In this document: piece after piece, positions 31,653 through 48,226 of the stretch
Layout of the letters: each line of letters starts with the position of its first letter
Numbering within the stretch: position 1 is the first letter of the stretch
Assembly (NCBI RefSeq): GCF_020166395.1
Contig: NZ_JAIQXU010000009.1
Span: forward strand, 62,001-126,000
Direction: 5' to 3'
Origin: Deinococcus betulae
GTDB taxonomy: Bacteria > Deinococcota > Deinococci > Deinococcales > Deinococcaceae
DNA: 64,000 nt
Notes under the pieces: generated by a model
Databases searched by the model: none
The model's input: the letters and a program-made list of their open reading frames with translations, nothing else
Told to the model about the DNA's origin: nothing
Made by a program: the position numbers and the translations under genes

Positions 31653-32159
31653 TCAAGCGGGCGCGGCGAACACCAGCACGCGCGGCGAGGTGCCGTCTGC
31701 TTCCCGCCAGCCGCCCTGAGCGCTGCCCAGCTGCACCCAGCCCCCGCGCTGGTACAGGGCAACGGCCGGGGCGCTGCGCTCGTTGACCTGCAAGATGGCC
31801 TGGGCGCCGGCTTGCCGGGCCTGCGCCGCCGCGTGCCCCAGCATCGCGCGGGCCACCCCCAGCCCCTGAGCGGCTGGCGTGACGAACAGCCGTTTGACCT
31901 CCAGATACGGCCCCGGCACGGTGACGGCCGCCAGCCAGTCGGGGGCCGGACTGCTCAGAGGAGAAAGCACTACCTGCCCCACGCTGTGCCCGCCCAGGCA
32001 CGCCACCCAGCCGTCGCCGCGCCCGGCCACAAAAGCCTGAGGGTCATCTGGCCACAGCGAGGGGTAGGCCTGGGCTTCGTGTACGGCGCGCAGGGCCGAC
32101 GCGAGTGCAGGCAGGTCACTGTCTTGCCGGGGGCGCAAGGTCAGGGCAGGGGAGACCAC
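31653..32159 (-). CDS. GNAT family N-acetyltransferase
   Basis: A 168-residue acetyltransferase. The acetyl-CoA loop is LFVTPAAQGLGVARAML (a Q/R-x-x-G-x-G/A pattern), preceded by strand YLEVKRLFV and followed by NERSAPAVALYQRGGW, the usual alpha4-beta5 region. The acceptor substrate is unknown. It starts at GTG 32159, 6 nt after TAGAGT, which supports this start and a leaderless transcript. Confidence 0.85.
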   Translation of the reverse strand: MVSPALTLRPRQDSDLPALASALRAVHEAQAYPSLWPDDPQAFVAGRGDGWVACLGGHSVGQVVLSPLSSPAPDWLAAVTVPGPYLEVKRLFVTPAAQGLGVARAMLGHAAAQARQAGAQAILQVNERSAPAVALYQRGGWVQLGSAQGGWREADGTSPRVLVFAAPA

Positions 32160-32329
32160 CCGGCCACTCTAGCCCCTCTGCTCTCCTAAGGGTGGGCGGT
32201 TTCAGAGTCCAGCAGGCCGCCCCGGTGCAGAGTGGTTGTGGTGAGACCCGGGGTCACTGGTGCCAGGTCAGGGCCATTGACACTTAGGTTCTCTCCGAGG
32301 TTTGCGGGGGTGAGCTACGCTGCTCGTTG

Positions 32330-33082
<753 letters not shown>

Positions 33083-33100
33083 GCGCGCTACGCTGGGACC

Positions 33101-34177
33101 ATGCGAATGCGGCAGTGGGCGGCAGTGGCAATGGTCATGGCCCTGGGGTGGGCTGGGGCGCAGACCTGCGGCGGAACAGAGGGCCTGCCTGTCGGCGTCA
33201 AGCCAGGCGTCTTTCGGGGCACGGTGGGCGGTCTACCCGTGGCGCTGCACCTCAATCCAGCGGGCGAGAGTGGGTATTTCTACGAGCGCCGAAACCTCGA
33301 CCTGTGGCTGGAGGTGCGCCGCAGCGGCGCCACGCTGATACTGGAAGAAATGGTGCGCCGGGCCCTGGCCGAGCCGGCCGTGGTCACGGGCTGCTTCGCC
33401 CTGACTCCTACAGCCGGCGGATTGCAGGGCACCTGGCGCGCGCCGGGCAAGGCGGCCCTTGCCGTCAGGCTGACGCGCGCAGACCTGAGCAAGGTGCCCC
33501 TCAACCTGCCCAGCTCGCCTGGGTTGCTGGCCCTGCGCGCCGAGGACCCGCTGGCGTTCCTGAAGCTGAACCGCGCGTGGGTGAAGTCAGCGGATGGCCG
33601 CAGCGTCCGTGAGCCCCTGAGCCGCCTGACCTACCCGCGCCTGCCCGGCGCCAGCGCGGGGCTGAATGCCGCCCTGCAAGACCGGCAGCTGAAGCACGCG
33701 GCGGCGGCCCTGGCCTGCCGCGCCGCCCTGCCTGAAGACCTGCAAATCACCGAGGGCTATGACTTTGGGGCGGCTGTGACGCTGCAGGGCGCGCGGCTAG
33801 TCAGCGTGCAGGAATCGGTGTCGTACTACTGTGGCGGCGCCTATCCCGATGCCTACACCGAAGGGCTGATTCTGGACCGCGCCACTGGACAGCCGGTGCC
33901 TGTCAGCGCCATCTGGCCCACGTTGACCCCGGCCCGGCAAAAGGTGCTGCACCTGAAGGCCCTGAACAGTCGCCTGGACCCTGAATGTCTGGAGGTGCTG
34001 CAAAGCGCCGGCCCCTCCTTCACGGCCCACCTGACCGCAACTGGCCTGGCCCTGACCCCCTCGGGCCTGCCGCATGTGGTGGCGGCGTGTGCTGAGACGG
34101 CCACCTTGCCCTACGCCACCCTGCGCGCCGAAGCCAACATGGCGTCGGTCTATGCCCAGAGCCTGTACGCCAGATAA
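33101..34177 (+). CDS. Secreted protein with RsiV/DUF3298-like C-terminal domain
   Basis: A 358-residue protein with an N-terminal signal peptide (RQWAAVAMVMALGWAGAQ). The C-terminal 190 residues resemble the DUF3298/RsiV domain: LTYPRLPGASAGLNAAL, SYYCGGAYPDAYTEGLILD (with the GGA-P core), an ATGQPVPVSAIW segment, and LTPSGLPHVVAAC near the end. RsiV-like domains bind wall-related ligands such as lysozyme; here no membrane anchor is seen, so the role is open. ATG 33101 follows TACGCT by 6 nt (leaderless). Confidence 0.65.
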   Translation: MRMRQWAAVAMVMALGWAGAQTCGGTEGLPVGVKPGVFRGTVGGLPVALHLNPAGESGYFYERRNLDLWLEVRRSGATLILEEMVRRALAEPAVVTGCFALTPTAGGLQGTWRAPGKAALAVRLTRADLSKVPLNLPSSPGLLALRAEDPLAFLKLNRAWVKSADGRSVREPLSRLTYPRLPGASAGLNAALQDRQLKHAAAALACRAALPEDLQITEGYDFGAAVTLQGARLVSVQESVSYYCGGAYPDAYTEGLILDRATGQPVPVSAIWPTLTPARQKVLHLKALNSRLDPECLEVLQSAGPSFTAHLTATGLALTPSGLPHVVAACAETATLPYATLRAEANMASVYAQSLYAR

Positions 34178-34308
34178 GACTCGGGTTCAATCACCTGGAG
34201 CAGCGGTTCGATCCCAACGAAGCGAAGGGAAAGCAGGCTGACGGGCGTGAAGGGTGTCCTCCAGTCCCGTTCCGCTGTGTTGGCGCGACAGACGGGAGCC
34301 AGCCACGG

Positions 34309-34344
34309 CAAAGAAAGAACCCCACGAGCGCTGGGCTCACGGGG
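34309..34344 (-). terminator. Terminator of the Bax inhibitor-like gene
   Basis: On the minus strand CCCCGTGAGC pairs with GCTCGTGGGG (two G-U pairs), followed by TTCTTTCTTT. It lies just after the stop at 34363. Confidence 0.7.
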
Positions 34345-34362
34345 CGGGCTGTGGGTAACCGC

Positions 34363-35052
34363 TTAGTCGCGGCTGCTGCCGATCCCGAACAGACGCAGGA
34401 TGAACAGGAACATATTGATGAAGTCCAGGTACAGCGCCAGGGCGCCGTTGATGGCGGCCCGCTCGGCCATCTCGCCCTGAATGCCGCTCAGGGCCATGTT
34501 GCGCAGCATCTGGGTGTCGTAGGCAGTCAGGCCAGCGAACAGCAAGACGCCCACGATGCTGATGATCAGCGTCAGGCCCGTGCTGGCCACAAACAGGTTG
34601 ACGATCATGGCCACGAACAGGCCCAGCACCGCGAACATGAAAAAGCGGCCCATCGCACTCAGGTCCTTCTTGATGATAAAGCCGGCCACGCTCATCAGGC
34701 CGAAGGTGCCGGCTGTGGTGGCGAACGCCGCCGTGACCGCACTGGCGTCGTAAGCCAGCAGCAGACCCGAGAAGGTCAGGCCAGTCAGCGCGGCGTACCC
34801 GATAAACAGGGCGCCGGCCACCGCGCTGTTCAGCCGGGCGGAAAACAGGCTCAGCACAAACACCAGTGCCAGCTGGGCCAGAAACAGCGGCATCCGCAGT
34901 TGGTACACCTGATACGCCAGGGCGTCGTTCTGCGCCGTCAGGAAGGCGACGCCGGCCGTTAGCGCCAGGCCGGCCGCCATCCACGAATAGGTGCGGGCCA
35001 TGAACGTCCGGACGATGTCCGTCGTATGGGCAGTGGTGGGGTACGTTTGCAT
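34363..35052 (-). CDS. Bax inhibitor-1 / YccA family membrane protein
   Basis: A 229-residue protein with seven predicted membrane helices. [56 protein letters not shown] and [20 protein letters not shown] followed by [18 protein letters not shown] (in parts) are the BI-1 family pattern, including the pH-sensing YDTQ and D near the C-terminus. Bacterial relatives leak calcium or control membrane protease activity. ATG 35052 follows TATTCT by 7 nt; the GAGGTG between could also act as a ribosome site. Confidence 0.92.
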   Translation of the reverse strand: MQTYPTTAHTTDIVRTFMARTYSWMAAGLALTAGVAFLTAQNDALAYQVYQLRMPLFLAQLALVFVLSLFSARLNSAVAGALFIGYAALTGLTFSGLLLAYDASAVTAAFATTAGTFGLMSVAGFIIKKDLSAMGRFFMFAVLGLFVAMIVNLFVASTGLTLIISIVGVLLFAGLTAYDTQMLRNMALSGIQGEMAERAAINGALALYLDFINMFLFILRLFGIGSSRD

Positions 35053-35149
35053 ACACCTCAGAATACGGGGTGAGACGACGGCGCGTTCCCCAGATTTGCT
35101 CAAGATTCTGAAGTCTTGGGGCCCCGTGTCGGGAGCGGAGAACTCGGGA

Positions 35150-37959
<2,810 letters not shown>

Positions 37960-37963
<4 letters not shown>

Positions 37964-39780
37964 GCGAACAGCGCCGCCTCACCGGGCTGCAGCGTCAGGT
38001 CGCTTAGAGGCGTGGGTCTGGCCGGGTCGCCTTCCGAGTGCAGCAGCACCCCGGCCGGCAGGTTAAACGGCAGCGCCAGCAGATGGGCGGGGACGGGCTG
38101 CGGCGTGAGGTTCCAGGCCAAGACCCGCTCGCCCTGCGGGGTCTGCCAGCGCACCCACAGGCCCTGCGCCTCGGCGCCGCTGACGCCAAAGGTGCCGGCC
38201 GACAGGCCCCGCCGCGAGCGCCAGGCCAGCACCGGGTCCTCGCGCCGCAGCCGCAGCAGCGTGCGGTAGAGCGCCAGGGTGCGGGCGTGGTCACCTTCCT
38301 CCCGCTCGGCCCAGTTCAGCTTGGCGCTGACAAAGGTGGCCTCCTGCTGCGGGTCGGGCACGTCCAGGGTGCTGAATCCCGAGAAATACGCGAACTCCTT
38401 GCGCCGGCCCTCCGAGACCATGTGGCCGAGTTCGCCGTGGTGGTCGCTGAAAAAGGGAAAGGGCGTACCCGCCATCCATTCCTGGCCCTGAAACAGCAGC
38501 GGCGTCATGGGCAGCGACAGCAGCAGCGTGCTGGCCCCGCGTACCTCCGCTACGGTGACGCCCTCGTGGTCTTGCAGGCGGTCGCCCAGGGCGCGGTTGC
38601 CAATCTGGTCGTGGTTCTGAATGCAGTACACGAAGCTGGGGGCCTCCAGTCCGTCAGCCGGGCGGCCCCGGTCGTGCTCCTCGCCCGTGACATTCCAGAA
38701 CTGGCCCTCGTACAGCCAGCCCCGGTTGAGCAGCTGGGCCAGTTCGGCCGCGCCGCCCCGGTAGCCGCCGTAGTACCCCTCATGTTCGCCGGTCAGGGTC
38801 ACGCGCACTTCATGGTGAAAGTCGTCCACCCAGATGCCGTCCAGGCCAGAGTCGGTCACCAGGTCGGGGAGGTTACGGTGGTCCTCGGCCAGCATCAGGT
38901 GGTGGCCGCCCAGCGCATGCACCTCGCGGGCCAGCTCCGAGAGGATGTGCTCGGGGCTGTCGTCCTGCATGCTGGCGGTGGCGTCCAGTCGCAGGCCGTC
39001 AAAGCGGTAATCCTGAAGCCACATCCGCGCGTTGCCGGTGATGTAGCGGCGCATGTGGGCCTCGGCGTAGTCCAGGCCCTGGCCCCAGGCCGTGTGAAAG
39101 CGGTCGGTAAAATACGAAGGGCTGTAGGCGCTCAGATAATTGCCGTCCGGGCCAAAGTGGTTATACACCACGTCTAAAAACACCGCCAGTCCCAGGCCGT
39201 GCGCGGCGTCCACAAAGGCCATCAGGTCTTCTGGACGGCCATAAGGGGCGTAGGGGGCGTACATGGCCACGCCGTCGTAGCCCCAGCCGCGCCCCCCCGG
39301 AAAGGCAGCGACCGGCATGACCTGCACCGCCGTTATGCCCAGGTCACGCAGGTAGGGCAGGCGGTCCTGCGCCGCCCGGAGGGTGCCCTGCGGGGTAAAG
39401 GTGCCCACATGCAGTTCGTAGAACACGCAGTCGCCCAGTTCCGGGCCGGTCCAGTTGGGGTACTGCCAGGCGTAGGCATCCAGGTCCACCACCTCGGCCT
39501 CGCCGTGAACCCCGTCCGGCAGAAAGCGGGCGTAGGGGTCGGGCAGGGCCAGGCCGTCCAGCATGAACAGGTAGCGGGTGCCGGCCCCCACGGGCAGAAC
39601 GGCCTCGAACATGTGGTCCGGCAGAGCTTGCAGAGGGTGGTCCTGGCCGCCGACGCGCACCTGCACGTCCTTGGCCCGCGTACTCCACACCCTAAAGCGC
39701 GTGCGGTGTTTATCTGGCAGTAACTGTGCGCCCAACCGGGAGCGTTGCCTCGCCGTGTTCGGCACCTCTGAGGTCGTCAT
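37960..39780 (-). CDS. treZ: Malto-oligosyltrehalose trehalohydrolase
   Basis: A 606-residue GH13 hydrolase that releases trehalose from maltooligosyltrehalose. It has an N-terminal beta domain (about residues 20-105), then [31 protein letters not shown], the catalytic-Asp region [18 protein letters not shown] and the Glu region [11 protein letters not shown], with [13 protein letters not shown]. The start is ATG 39780 with GGAGGGGG upstream. It is the first gene of treZ-treY; no treS, treX or glgB is in the window. Confidence 0.95.
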
Positions 39781-40201
39781 GAAGCCCCCTCCTTGAACCG
39801 CTGCACCTGTCGGCACAGCAACCCTGTCAGGGTAAGGAACAGGCCCGGTTTCCCTGTGAGAGCAGCCTCAAGACAGGGAGGCCACAGCGCTGAGAGACAG
39901 GAACAGTTCAGCTCAAGCGAAGTCTTTCCGCACTGCATGTTGCAGAGATGCCTCGTTCGGTAGCGGGAAAGTGCCCGGCGAACGGCTATTCAGGCGCAGA
40001 GGGCTCCGCCGAAACGCAAGAGCCACCTGTCTTAGCGCAGTACCTCCCAGCAGCCGAGACGGGAGGCTTGTTCGGCAACGCAATATCGGTGGGCTGACAA
40101 AATCTGCTCTGGAGGGTTCAGCTCCCACCAGGTTTCGCTTCAGTCGCATCTAGCGAACCTCTGGACAGAGCGCTGGGCCACTCCTCATCAGGCAGAATCA
40201 C
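39781..40201. other. Intergenic region with an unexplained open frame (39913-40149)
   Basis: This gap of about 420 bases upstream of treZ has an open minus-strand frame of 78 codons (39913-40149) beginning MRLKRNLVGAEPSRADFV. Its composition (many Arg, Ser, Leu, Pro) and lack of ribosome site suggest it is not a gene. The sequence looks like a dispersed intergenic repeat: short local hairpins, 60% GC, and peptide-like strings of a kind I associate with repeat-derived annotations. I cannot verify copies elsewhere. Confidence 0.35.
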
Positions 40202-40232
40202 AAAAACGCCCACCCCCAACTGGGAGTGGGCG
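40202..40232 (-). terminator. Rho-independent terminator of rnr
   Basis: On the minus strand CGCCCACTCCC pairs with GGGGGTGGGCG around a short AGTT loop, followed by TTTTTG. It lies about 15 nt after the rnr stop. Confidence 0.85.
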
Positions 40233-40246
40233 CCCACACCGTCTCT

Positions 40247-44188
<3,942 letters not shown>

Positions 44189-44427
44189 GAACGTTCCTGG
44201 TACTTCAGAGACGTGCCCGTGAGGGTGACCTGTGCGCGGCCTGCTGGGCCTTTACCCGGCATCTGGCGCGCGCCATCCGCCCACGGGGACTGGTGTTTTC
44301 GCTTCCTCGGGTGGCGCCCGGCCCGGCAACAGGCGCTGTCTGCGCGCGTGTTGTCTGGGGGCGCTGTCCTGAACCCGGCAGCCCGCTCAGCATAACATGA
44401 GTGCCCTGGGCAGGTCTGACGTGAAGT

Positions 44428-45201
44428 TTACGCTTCAGGCAGGTGGACCCAGCCGCTCAGCGGCGCGTGGTCACTCAGGCGGGCGTCCCGGTGCGCCTGA
44501 ACGCCGCTGACCTCCACCCCCGCGCCCAGCAGGTAATCAATGCGCCAGCCGACATCGTTGGCATAGGCGCCTGCACGGTTGCTCCACCAGGTGTACGCCG
44601 CCGCCTCGCCCAGGCAGGCGCGGTGGGTGTCGGTCAGGCCGCAGGCCAGGTGACGGGTCATCCACTCGCGCTCCTGCGGCAGAAAGCCGCTGCTTTTGCC
44701 GTTGCTGCGCCAGTTCTTGAGGTCGAGGTTCTGGTGGGCAATGTTGTAGTCGCCGCCAAGAATGAGGGGCCGCCCCTCGGCCAGCAGGGCGGCCGTCCAG
44801 GCCTGATAGTCCTCCAGAATGCGCTCCTTGAAGCCCTGCCGCTCAGGGCGGCTGCTGCCGCTGGGCAGGTATACGCTGGCAAATCGCACGCCGCCCACCA
44901 CCGCACTCAGCACGCGGCCCTCGGCGTCCAGCTCGGCGTGGGGCAGGCCCACGCGCACGTCACTGAGCGGCTGGCGCGCCAGGATCGCCACGCCGCTGTA
45001 GCCGGCCTTCTGCGCCGGAAACCACGCCCCGCTGTAGCCCAGGTCCGCCAGGGCGTCTGGCATGGGGTCGGCGCGCACCTCCTGAAGGAGCAGCACGTCC
45101 GGCGCTTCCTGGGTCAGCCAGTCGCGCAGGCCCCGGCGCAGGGCGCTGCGCAGTCCATTGAGATTCAGGGTGGTGACCTTGAGTGTTGCGGCCTGTGTCA
45201 T
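44428..45201 (-). CDS. xthA: Exodeoxyribonuclease III (AP endonuclease)
   Basis: A 257-residue Exo III/APE1 family nuclease for base excision repair. KVTTLNLNGLRSALRRGL, the metal-binding Glu in LLLQEVRA, the LILGGDYNIAHQNLDLKNWRSN block and the final SDHAPLSGWVHL carry the catalytic Asn, Glu, Asp and His. The start is ATG 45201; an ATG five codons upstream overlaps a TATGCT that may be the -10 box. It is monocistronic. Confidence 0.93.
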   Translation of the reverse strand: MTQAATLKVTTLNLNGLRSALRRGLRDWLTQEAPDVLLLQEVRADPMPDALADLGYSGAWFPAQKAGYSGVAILARQPLSDVRVGLPHAELDAEGRVLSAVVGGVRFASVYLPSGSSRPERQGFKERILEDYQAWTAALLAEGRPLILGGDYNIAHQNLDLKNWRSNGKSSGFLPQEREWMTRHLACGLTDTHRACLGEAAAYTWWSNRAGAYANDVGWRIDYLLGAGVEVSGVQAHRDARLSDHAPLSGWVHLPEA

Positions 45202-45311
45202 GGCAGGGGGCAGCATAGAGCAGGGTGCGCCGGACCTTCACCTCCTCCTGAGGATGTCTTCAGGAAACATAGAGATGCGGCGCCTGGGGGGTCTGTTACG
45301 CTGCGGCCACT

Positions 45312-45620
45312 ATGGTCGAGATCAAGTTCCGCAACGAGAGTGACGGTCAGGAATTCGAGATGACCCATCCCAAGGCGGCCCGCGTCCTGAGCGACATTCA
45401 GGCCTGGGCGCAGCTCAACGCCTTCGAGCACGTGGTGTTCTGGCGTGACCCCGAAGACGCCCACAAGCTCTGGGTGCAGCTGGGCGACGACCGCCTGAAC
45501 TACTGGATTCACGACAGCACCTTTACCGAGGGCAAGCACGACACCGTCGAGATGCAGATGGACTACGCCCGTGGCGCCCAGCGCCGGAGTGCGGCGGGGT
45601 ACGGGAAGTTCGATAAATAG
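45312..45620 (+). CDS. Conserved small protein of unknown function
   Basis: A 102-residue soluble protein (MVEIKFRNESDGQEFEMTH...). It alternates short strands and helices, has conserved-looking aromatic residues (WAQLNAFEHVVFWRDPED, LNYWIHDSTFTEG) and an acidic pI. I do not recognise the family. TACGCT lies 9 nt before the ATG, implying a leader of only a few nucleotides. It faces the aminotransferase gene across a GTGG-rich hairpin. Confidence 0.7.
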   Translation: MVEIKFRNESDGQEFEMTHPKAARVLSDIQAWAQLNAFEHVVFWRDPEDAHKLWVQLGDDRLNYWIHDSTFTEGKHDTVEMQMDYARGAQRRSAAGYGKFDK

Positions 45621-45690
45621 GGAGTGGAGTGTGGGCAGTGGTGAGTGGGCAGGGCTTTTCCTCCACTTACCACTTCCCACTTCCCACTTT
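45621..45690. repeat. GTGG/CCAC inverted repeat between convergent genes
   Basis: GTGGTGAGTGG and CCACTTACCAC form a stem (one G-U) around GCAGGGCTTTTCCT, flanked by more GTGGG/CCCAC copies. The right arm runs into the aminotransferase gene and encodes its last residues (GSGKW) and stop. Related to the repeat at the hisF end (17405-17445). It may also terminate both transcripts. Confidence 0.55.
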
Positions 45691-46824
45691 CTTTAAGCGC
45701 CCCGCTGCCTCAATCAGCACCTCGGGCGGCTGCACCAGGGCAAACCGCACGAAGCCCTCGCCCTGACGGCCAAAGGCGGCGCCGGGACTCACGGCCACGC
45801 CGGTGTCTTCGGCGGCGCGCACAGCAAACGTCACGCTGTCGGTCAGGCCGGGCACGCGCGCCCAGGCGTACATGCTCGCCTGGGGCCAGGCCACTGTCCA
45901 GCCCAGGTCACGCAGGGCCGGCACCAGCGCGTCGCGCCGGGCCTCGAACACGGCGGCGCCCGCGCGGCCCACCTCGTCCGGCAGGGTCAGGGCGCAGGCC
46001 GCCGCGCGCTGAATGCCCAGGTACGGGTGAAAATCCACGCTGCCCTTCACGCGGGCCAGGGCGGCGATGGCGCCCGCGTCCCCCGCCGCAAAGCCCACCC
46101 GGAAGCCGCCCATGTGGTGCGTCTTACTCAGGGAATGCAGCTCGACCACGCCGGTCAGCTCGGCTTGCAGGGCGCTGGGCGCGCGGTAAGCACCAAAGGT
46201 CAGTTCGGCGTAGGGGTGGTCATGAATCAGCAGCGTGCCGCGCTCACGGCACCACGCGGCCACCGCCGGAAAAAAGGCCGGGTCCACCACCGCTGAAGTC
46301 GGGTTGTTGGGGTAATTCAGCAGCAGGGCGCGGGGGCGCACGCTGGCGGGCACGGCGTTCAGGTCAGGCAAAAAGCTGTTCTCGGCACGGAGCGGCAGCG
46401 GCACCACCTTCAGGCCGGCGACGGCCGCCGCGCCCAGATACGGGGGATAACCGGGGTCGGGCAGCAGCAGAGTGTCACCGGGGTCGGTGACGGCCAGCAG
46501 CAGGTGGGCCAGCCCTTCCTGCGCGCCAATCAGCGGGAGCACCTCGGTGTCGGGGTTGACCGTCACCCCAAAGCGCCGGGCCAGGTAAGCCGCCGCCGCC
46601 TGCCGCAGCGGGGCCGTGTCGCTGAAGAGGGGATAACGGTCATTCAGCGGGTCGTGTGTGGCCTCGCGCAGCGCGTTCAGCACTGGGGCCGGGGGCCGCA
46701 GGTCGCTGCTGCCGATACTCAGGTCAATGATGGCCCGGCCCGCTGCCCGCGCCCGCGCTTTGGCCGCGTCCATGAGTGCAAAGACGCTGCCCGGCACCGC
46801 TCCTGCCCGCTGTGAAGCCCACAT
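45667..46824 (-). CDS. PLP-dependent aminotransferase, class I/II
   Basis: A 385-residue fold-type I aminotransferase resembling LL-diaminopimelate/aspartate-type enzymes. The start [14 protein letters not shown], the [18 protein letters not shown] block, [13 protein letters not shown], the Asp-Tyr-region [13 protein letters not shown] and the PLP lysine in [17 protein letters not shown] are clear. The C-terminal arginine is in FVRFALV. Substrate is not certain. ATG 46824 follows TACCCT by 7 nt (leaderless). The last six residues, VGSGKW, come from a GTGG repeat. Confidence 0.9.
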   Translation of the reverse strand: MWASQRAGAVPGSVFALMDAAKARARAAGRAIIDLSIGSSDLRPPAPVLNALREATHDPLNDRYPLFSDTAPLRQAAAAYLARRFGVTVNPDTEVLPLIGAQEGLAHLLLAVTDPGDTLLLPDPGYPPYLGAAAVAGLKVVPLPLRAENSFLPDLNAVPASVRPRALLLNYPNNPTSAVVDPAFFPAVAAWCRERGTLLIHDHPYAELTFGAYRAPSALQAELTGVVELHSLSKTHHMGGFRVGFAAGDAGAIAALARVKGSVDFHPYLGIQRAAACALTLPDEVGRAGAAVFEARRDALVPALRDLGWTVAWPQASMYAWARVPGLTDSVTFAVRAAEDTGVAVSPGAAFGRQGEGFVRFALVQPPEVLIEAAGRLKKVGSGKW

Positions 46825-46903
46825 GCTGCCCAGGGTAGAGCATGGCCCGCACGAAGCAGCGCCCCGGGCCAGAAGGCTGGGGCGCTGCGCGTCGGTGCTG
46901 TCT

Positions 46904-47299
46904 TTAATTGCCCATGTCCACGCCGCCGTACACCGGAATATTCACGGTGGTCAGCACCTGTTCGCCGGACTTGACCGCAATGCTGGCCACCTCGTTGACC
47001 AGGACGCTAGTGTCGTCGCGGGCCACCGTCACGTACAGCAGGGCCGTGTCGCCCTGACGCTCCACGCTGTCCAGTGTGATGGTGGTGCCGTCACGCAGAC
47101 CACTCACGGCAATCGTCAGGTCGTCTGGCAGCGTGCCGTTCATGGCGGTCAGCGGCACTTCGATGGCCAGCCAGCTTGATTCGGTGTAAAGCCCTTCGTA
47201 CTGCATACCGTTGCCGTCCGTGGCGTAGGCGCGGGTGGCCGAGGCGGTGGAAACGGTGAAGCTCAGCAGGGTAATGGCGGTCAGCAGCAGCTTTTTCAT
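46904..47299 (-). CDS. Secreted protein of unknown function
   Basis: A 131-residue protein with a clear Sec signal peptide ([21 protein letters not shown]). The mature part is beta-rich and acidic ([36 protein letters not shown]), with no cysteine and no known domain. GAAGGAGAACCCC before the ATG is a good ribosome site. It stands alone upstream of the aminotransferase gene; the 272-nt gap behind its start holds nothing I can name. Confidence 0.7.
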   Translation of the reverse strand: MKKLLLTAITLLSFTVSTASATRAYATDGNGMQYEGLYTESSWLAIEVPLTAMNGTLPDDLTIAVSGLRDGTTITLDSVERQGDTALLYVTVARDDTSVLVNEVASIAVKSGEQVLTTVNIPVYGGVDMGN

Positions 47300-47571
47300 G
47301 GGGTTCTCCTTCGTTCCGGGGTGCGGCGCTGTGGCCGCTTCCCTTTCCTGCCCAGAGGATGCGGCCCGGCTGTGTAGAGGCTTTGCAGGGTATGTGCAGA
47401 TTTCTCGAAGCCTCTCTGACGAGGGGTCCCTGGACCGGGTGGAGGTGCAAGGCGCCGCAGAGCGGGGGATGGCCGTCAGGGATGGGTGAAGAAGACTGGC
47501 TGATGACGCTGTCCCGCGCTCAATGCTGCGGAAGACCGGTGTGGTGTCCCTGGGCCCAGTAGCCTGGGGGC

Positions 47572-48120
47572 ATGGCCGACGCCCCTGCGGTTCTGACCGC
47601 CATGATTACGCCAGCGGTCCTGATCAGCGGGGCCGGCACCCTCCTGATGAGCACCAGCAGTCGCCTGGGCCGCGTGACTGACCGCGTGCGCCACCTCACA
47701 GCGCGCTTCAAGGTGCTGGTGACCGAAGAGGGGCGGCAGGAAGCGCTGGCCCGCGAAGAAAAACGCCTGATTGTCAAGCAGTTGCCGCGCCTGGCCCGCC
47801 GCAGCCGCATCATTGTGCAGGCGATGACCGCGCTGTATCTCGCGGTGGCCCTACTGGTGCTGACTAGCATCCTAATCGGCGGCAGCGCCCTGCTTCATCA
47901 GGAGGCCGGGCCGGTGCCGGTGGTCTTGGCGATTGCTGGAGCCGCCGCTCTGGCCTACGGTGCCCTGCTGCTAAGTTTTGAAACCCGGCTCTCGGCCCGC
48001 ACCACTCGGGAAGAGATGAAGTTTCTGGTCACGCTGGGTGGCCACTACGCCGGTCTGTACGACGAACGCCTGCTGCGCGAGGTCAGTGAGCAGATCGGGC
48101 AAGAGGGGAGAGGGGCGTAG
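47572..48120 (+). CDS. DUF2721 family membrane protein
   Basis: A 182-residue protein with three membrane segments: VLTAMITPAVLISGAGTLLM, ALYLAVALLVLTSILIGG and VVLAIAGAAALAYGALLLSF. The charged RLGRVTDRVRHL just after the first helix and RRSRIIVQAMTALYL are DUF2721 hallmarks. Function unknown. ATG 47572 follows TAGCCT by 6 nt (leaderless). The lipoprotein gene begins 106 nt downstream. Confidence 0.82.
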   Translation: MADAPAVLTAMITPAVLISGAGTLLMSTSSRLGRVTDRVRHLTARFKVLVTEEGRQEALAREEKRLIVKQLPRLARRSRIIVQAMTALYLAVALLVLTSILIGGSALLHQEAGPVPVVLAIAGAAALAYGALLLSFETRLSARTTREEMKFLVTLGGHYAGLYDERLLREVSEQIGQEGRGA

Positions 48121-48226
48121 GAACCCCCACTGGCGGCGCTGGCAAACTGGCGTGCTCAGCCCTGGCCGCTGGGCTAGGGTGGAGGCGTCTGTTTTTCTTT
48201 CTGCTCCAGTTTTCCTGAGGACCCCT

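Noticed and set aside
48038..48226. N-terminal extension of the lipoprotein at 48227
   Set aside because: It overlaps the DUF2721 gene, and the signal peptide begins at ATG 48227 with a ribosome site.
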